A stretch of 64,000 nucleotides of DNA from Pseudolysinimonas_A sp039912695 (GTDB lineage Bacteria > Actinomycetota > Actinomycetes > Actinomycetales > Microbacteriaceae): NCBI RefSeq assembly GCF_039912695.1, contig NZ_JBDSPJ010000013.1:1-64000 (forward strand). The letters run 5' to 3'. Positions 60,850 through 64,000 of this stretch are shown piece after piece. The translations under genes and the position numbers were made by a program. The notes beneath the pieces are model-generated. The model searched no databases, had not been told where the DNA came from, and worked only from the letters and a program-made list of their open reading frames with translations. Positions within the stretch are counted from its first letter, which is position 1. Each line of letters opens with the position of its first letter.

Positions 60850-61840
60850 ACTGTGATCGCGTCAGCGATACGGCAACAGCGGCGACCAGATCGAAGACCT
60901 GATCGCCGGTGCTCGCCGAGACGACTGGCGCGACAACGTTCGGCTTACTCAGCAGCCAGGCGAGCGCGATCGTGGCAAGCGGAAGCTCGTGCTCCGCGGC
61001 AACGGTGTCGAGCGTGTGCAGCACCTTGAGCCCTGAGCGGTTGAGGAAGCGGGCGACCTCCGACTCGCGGCGGTTGCCGAGAATGTCGGTCTTCGAGCGG
61101 TACTTCCCGGTCAGGAAGCCACCGGCAAGTGCGAACCGGGGCATGACTCCCAGGGAAAGGTCGGCCGCCACCCGCGCCAGCCCCTGCTCATACTCGGTTC
61201 GGAACACCAGGTTGTAGTGGTTTTGAAGCGCGACCATGCGGGCGACGCCGAGCTGCGCGGAGGCGATCCGTGCCTCGATGAGCCGGCTTCCGGTGTGGTG
61301 AGAGGCTCCGAAGTAGCGCACCTTGCCCGCCCGGATCAGTTCGTCGACGGCGAGCAAGGTCTCGTCGAACGGCACCTCAGGCTCATCCAGGTGCAGGTAG
61401 AGCAGGTCGATCCGATCGGTGCGCAGGCGGCGCAGCGACGCGTTGACGGCAGCCTCAATTGCCGACGCGCTGAGTCCGGGATGATCGGCGCTCTTGCCGA
61501 CCTTGGTGGCGAGTACGACGTCGTCACGGTGCCCCCGAGATCGGAGCCAGTTGCCGATGATGATCTCGCTGCGGCCGCCCGCGTAACTGTCGGCCGTGTC
61601 GATGAGGTTGCCGCCGTGCGCCGCGTAGACATCGAGAACTCGCTCGCTCTCACTGGCATCCGCCGTCCACCCGAAGACGTTGCCGCTCATCGCGATCGGA
61701 AAAACACTGAGGTCGGAGTCGCTCACCCGGCGTCGTGTCGCCACGGGCATCGATCCAACAATCGCGCGCGTCTGCTCGGTTGTGATCACGGGCACGCCGG
61801 TCGGTGGGGTCGCGACAGGGGTGCTGCTGTGTTCGCTCAT
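60821..61840 (-). CDS. Aldo/keto reductase
   Basis: A 339-residue NADPH-dependent reductase. The catalytic set is visible: Asp/Tyr in DTADSYAGGRSE, Lys in LATKVGKSAD and His in LLYLHLDEP. GGAGGAGG lies about ten bases before ATG 61840. About 45 polar residues precede the barrel. The upstream open frame to 62080 is not supported. Confidence 0.92.
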   Translation of the reverse strand: MSEHSSTPVATPPTGVPVITTEQTRAIVGSMPVATRRRVSDSDLSVFPIAMSGNVFGWTADASESERVLDVYAAHGGNLIDTADSYAGGRSEIIIGNWLRSRGHRDDVVLATKVGKSADHPGLSASAIEAAVNASLRRLRTDRIDLLYLHLDEPEVPFDETLLAVDELIRAGKVRYFGASHHTGSRLIEARIASAQLGVARMVALQNHYNLVFRTEYEQGLARVAADLSLGVMPRFALAGGFLTGKYRSKTDILGNRRESEVARFLNRSGLKVLHTLDTVAAEHELPLATIALAWLLSKPNVVAPVVSASTGDQVFDLVAAVAVSLTRSQLTALDRAGE

Positions 61841-62066
61841 GCCCTCGCCTCCTCCCCCGCTCAACGCCGACGTACCTGCTTTGGTTCCACCGGCGTGTTG
61901 GCAGCGTAACCTCCGGGTTTCCCCGAAATGGGTCGACGTGGCCGAATCGTTACGTCCCCCATTGTGGGGACTCTTCGGAGGCGCGCGACGACGCGCATCC
62001 CAACGTTCGGCGAACACGGTGCGTCTATATAGGTAAGGGACTCGCTGGAGTCCGAGAGGATGTCTC

Positions 62067-62435
62067 ATGGCCACCGTCACCGCCGCACCCGCTCAAGCCG
62101 CTCCGCGCGGTCTCGTGCTCTGGCTTGCCCCGGCCGGCGTCTTCGCGCTCGCGGCCATCGGCATCCTCTGGGCACTCCCCCGCCCTGCCGCGGTCTGCCC
62201 GGCGATCTACCCGGTGCCGCCGGAGTGCGCGACCGGCACCGACTCGAGCGTCGTGCTGCCGTTCCTCGTGGGGATCGTGTTCGTTTACGCCGCGATCATC
62301 GCCTGCACTCTGCTGGTCACGTCACGCTGGCGGCCGCTCGTGCTCGGCCTGCTGCTGGGGCTTCTCGCACTCGGGTTTCTCATCGGCGTCACCACGGTCC
62401 TTTCGGCGGCGACCAGTTCGGTCATCTACTACTGA
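62067..62435 (+). CDS. Small membrane protein
   Basis: 122 residues with helices at about 15-37, 62-86 and 92-115. A short external loop with two Cys (VCPAIYPVPPECATG) may form a disulfide. GAGAGGA is seven bases before the ATG; a TATATA near 62026 could be the -10. Unknown function. Confidence 0.82.
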   Translation: MATVTAAPAQAAPRGLVLWLAPAGVFALAAIGILWALPRPAAVCPAIYPVPPECATGTDSSVVLPFLVGIVFVYAAIIACTLLVTSRWRPLVLGLLLGLLALGFLIGVTTVLSAATSSVIYY

Positions 62436-62450
62436 CCTGCTTAAAACGAC

Positions 62451-62482
62451 GGATGCCGCCCTCCCAAAGGAGGACGGCATCC
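62451..62482. terminator. Terminator between membrane gene and pnp
   Basis: 14-bp stem GGATGCCGCCCTCC/GGAGGACGGCATCC with one mismatch and a CAAA loop, between convergent genes. Confidence 0.75.
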
Positions 62483-62527
62483 ATGCCGCACTCTGTCATT
62501 CAGAACTCCCAAAGGAGGACGGCATCC
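62461..62527. repeat. 22-bp direct repeat at the pnp 3' end
   Basis: ctcccaaaggaggacggcatcc-type sequence at 62461-62482 recurs exactly at 62506-62527, 45 bp apart. The first copy is the loop and right arm of the terminator; the second lacks a left arm. Confidence 0.9.
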
Positions 62528-62546
62528 GTTCGTTAAGCGCTGAAGA

Positions 62547-64000
62547 TCACCCTTCGGCGGGGGCGTCTCCCGGACCCTCAGAGCCGGCGTCCGACCCTTC
62601 GGTGTCTGCGGCGTCAGCCTCGTCGACGACCGGGGCGAGCGACAGCTTGCCCTTGTCATCCATCTTGGTGATCTCGACCATGATCTTTTGCCCGACCGCG
62701 AGCACGTCTTCGACGTTCTCGACCCGCTTGCCACCGGCGAGTTTGCGCACCTCGCTGATGTGCAGCAGGCCGTCCTTGCCGGGCATGAGCGACACGAACG
62801 CACCGAACGTCGCGATCTTCACGACGGTGCCGAGGAAGCGCTCCCCGACCTCCGGGTTGATCGGGTTGCCGATCGCGAGCACCTGGGCACGCGCGGCCTC
62901 GGCCGACGGTCCATCGACGGCGCCGATGTAGACGGTGCCGTCCTCTTCGATGGAGATATCGGCTCCGGTCGAGTCCTGGATCGCGTTGATCGTCTTGCCC
63001 TTCGGGCCGATCAGCTCGCCGATCTTGTCGACCGGGATGTTGACGCTGATCACGCGCGGAGCGGTCGGCGCCATCTCATCCGGGCCGTCGATCGCCTGGT
63101 TGATGACCGCGAGGATCGCCGTGCGGGCTTCCTTTGCCTGCTTCAGCGCGCCATCCAGAACCGACGACGGCAAGCCCGCGAGCTTGGTGTCGAGCTGAAT
63201 CGCGGTGACGAAATCGGCGGTCCCGGCGACCTTGAAGTCCATGTCGCCGAGCGCGTCTTCAGCACCGAGGATGTCGGTGAGGGCCGCGTAGCGCGTCTCG
63301 CCGTCGACCTCGTCGGAGATGAGACCCATCGCGATACCGGCGACCGGGGCGCGCAGCGGCACACCGGCGTTCAGCAGCGACAGCGTCGAGGCGCAGACCG
63401 AACCCATCGACGTCGAGCCGTTGGAGCCGAGAGCCTCGGACACCTGACGGATCGCGTAGGGGAAGTCTTCGCGCGGCGGCAGCACCGGCACGAGCGCGCG
63501 CTCGGCGAGGAAGCCGTGCCCGATCTCGCGACGCTTCGGGCTACCCACGCGGCCGGTCTCACCGGTCGAGTAGGGCGGGAAGTTGTAGTGGTGCAGGTAG
63601 CGCTTCTTCTTGACCGGGGCGAGCGAGTCGATCTGCTGCTCCATCTTGAGCATGTTCAACGTGGTGACGCCCAGAATCTGGGTCTCACCGCGCTGGAAGA
63701 TCGCCGAACCGTGAACGCGCGGGATGACCTGCACCTCGGCGTCGAGCGCCCGGATGTCGGTCAGGCCGCGGCCGTCGATGCGGATGCCTTCGGTCAGCAC
63801 GCGGGTGCGCATGACCTTCTTGGAAACCGACTTGTAGGCGGCGCTGACCTCGGCGTTGGCCGTGGCCGGAAGGCGCTCCGCCTCAACCTCAGCGGCGATG
63901 TGTCCCTTGACGCGATCCTTCAGCATGTCGTCAGCGTTCTGACGCTCCTGCTTGTCGGCGATCTGGTACACGCCCTTGAGCTCGTCGTAGGCGAGCCCCG
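62547..64000 (-). CDS. pnp: Polyribonucleotide nucleotidyltransferase (C-terminal part)
   Basis: 3'-5' phosphorolytic exoribonuclease. The 5' end is beyond the right edge; about 484 codons are present and the frame is open to base 64000. Present are the helical linker, the second RNase PH domain (SNGSTSMGSVCASTLSLLNAG), the KH domain with GELIGPKGKTINAIQ and the S1 domain (GKDGLLHISEVRKLAGGKR). The tail is acidic, rich in Ala/Asp/Gly/Ser. Confidence 0.97.
   Translation of the reverse strand, partial: GLAYDELKGVYQIADKQERQNADDMLKDRVKGHIAAEVEAERLPATANAEVSAAYKSVSKKVMRTRVLTEGIRIDGRGLTDIRALDAEVQVIPRVHGSAIFQRGETQILGVTTLNMLKMEQQIDSLAPVKKKRYLHHYNFPPYSTGETGRVGSPKRREIGHGFLAERALVPVLPPREDFPYAIRQVSEALGSNGSTSMGSVCASTLSLLNAGVPLRAPVAGIAMGLISDEVDGETRYAALTDILGAEDALGDMDFKVAGTADFVTAIQLDTKLAGLPSSVLDGALKQAKEARTAILAVINQAIDGPDEMAPTAPRVISVNIPVDKIGELIGPKGKTINAIQDSTGADISIEEDGTVYIGAVDGPSAEAARAQVLAIGNPINPEVGERFLGTVVKIATFGAFVSLMPGKDGLLHISEVRKLAGGKRVENVEDVLAVGQKIMVEITKMDDKGKLSLAPVVDEADAADTEGSDAGSEGPGDAPAEG

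Overview
The window is a GC-rich, gene-dense chromosomal segment from an actinobacterium, most likely of the family Microbacteriaceae. Supporting signs are the 16S fragment and its rrn leader motif, the argCJBDF-argGH, pheST and infC-rpmI-rplT arrangements, actinobacterial families (DUF3046, DUF1844, PriA, ThyX, ClgR, a DUF6264-like protein), a LexA site of the type CGAAC-N4-GTTCG, and many apparently leaderless genes in which TANNNT sits 6-7 bases before the start codon. I saw no phage, IS element, CRISPR array or tRNA gene.

Layout. 1-1034: 5' end of a 16S rRNA gene leaving the window to the left, with its leader and promoter. 1035-6141: a proline-rich membrane protein, tyrS, a divergent SatD-like regulator with a membrane partner, and a 3-methyladenine glycosylase. 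6150-14630: arginine biosynthesis (argC-J-B-D-F and argG-H), split by an opposite-strand membrane gene and without argR. 14895-21915: DUF937, pheST with a 23S-type methyltransferase, infC-rpmI-rplT, DUF1844. 21933-25930: hisC-hisB-hisH-priA-sseB. 25998-27342: lexA and a divergent LysM protein under shared SOS boxes. 28165-31855: a LysR regulator divergent from mesX-mesD-flavin reductase, which looks like an inserted folate-independent methionine synthase cassette. 31892-43000: the conserved actinobacterial run hflX, dapF, miaA, miaB, recX, recA, DUF3046, clgR, cinA, pgsA, ftsK. 44821-49648: an ABC efflux trio and a large membrane protein. 49674-59474: rnj, dapA, thyX, OsmC, an epimerase-like protein, dapB, a GNAT enzyme, an AbrB/PIN toxin-antitoxin pair, a histidine phosphatase and an M16 protease. 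59537-62435: a TetR gene with a clear operator, two small membrane proteins and an aldo/keto reductase. 62547-64000: the 3' part of pnp.

Themes. Lysine/peptidoglycan precursor genes (dapA, dapB, dapF), DNA repair (recA, recX, lexA, AAG) and RNA metabolism (rnj, pnp, miaA, miaB, infC) are interleaved in a synteny that is broadly conserved in the phylum. Three patterns cut across these genes. Several enzymes carry short in-frame tandem repeats in extra N-terminal tails (ArgB, ThyX, RecX, MiaB, the flavin reductase). Three genes seem to lack any ATG/GTG/TTG at the expected start and offer CTG instead, and infC offers ATC behind a strong Shine-Dalgarno sequence. About twenty genes have a leaderless -10/start geometry.
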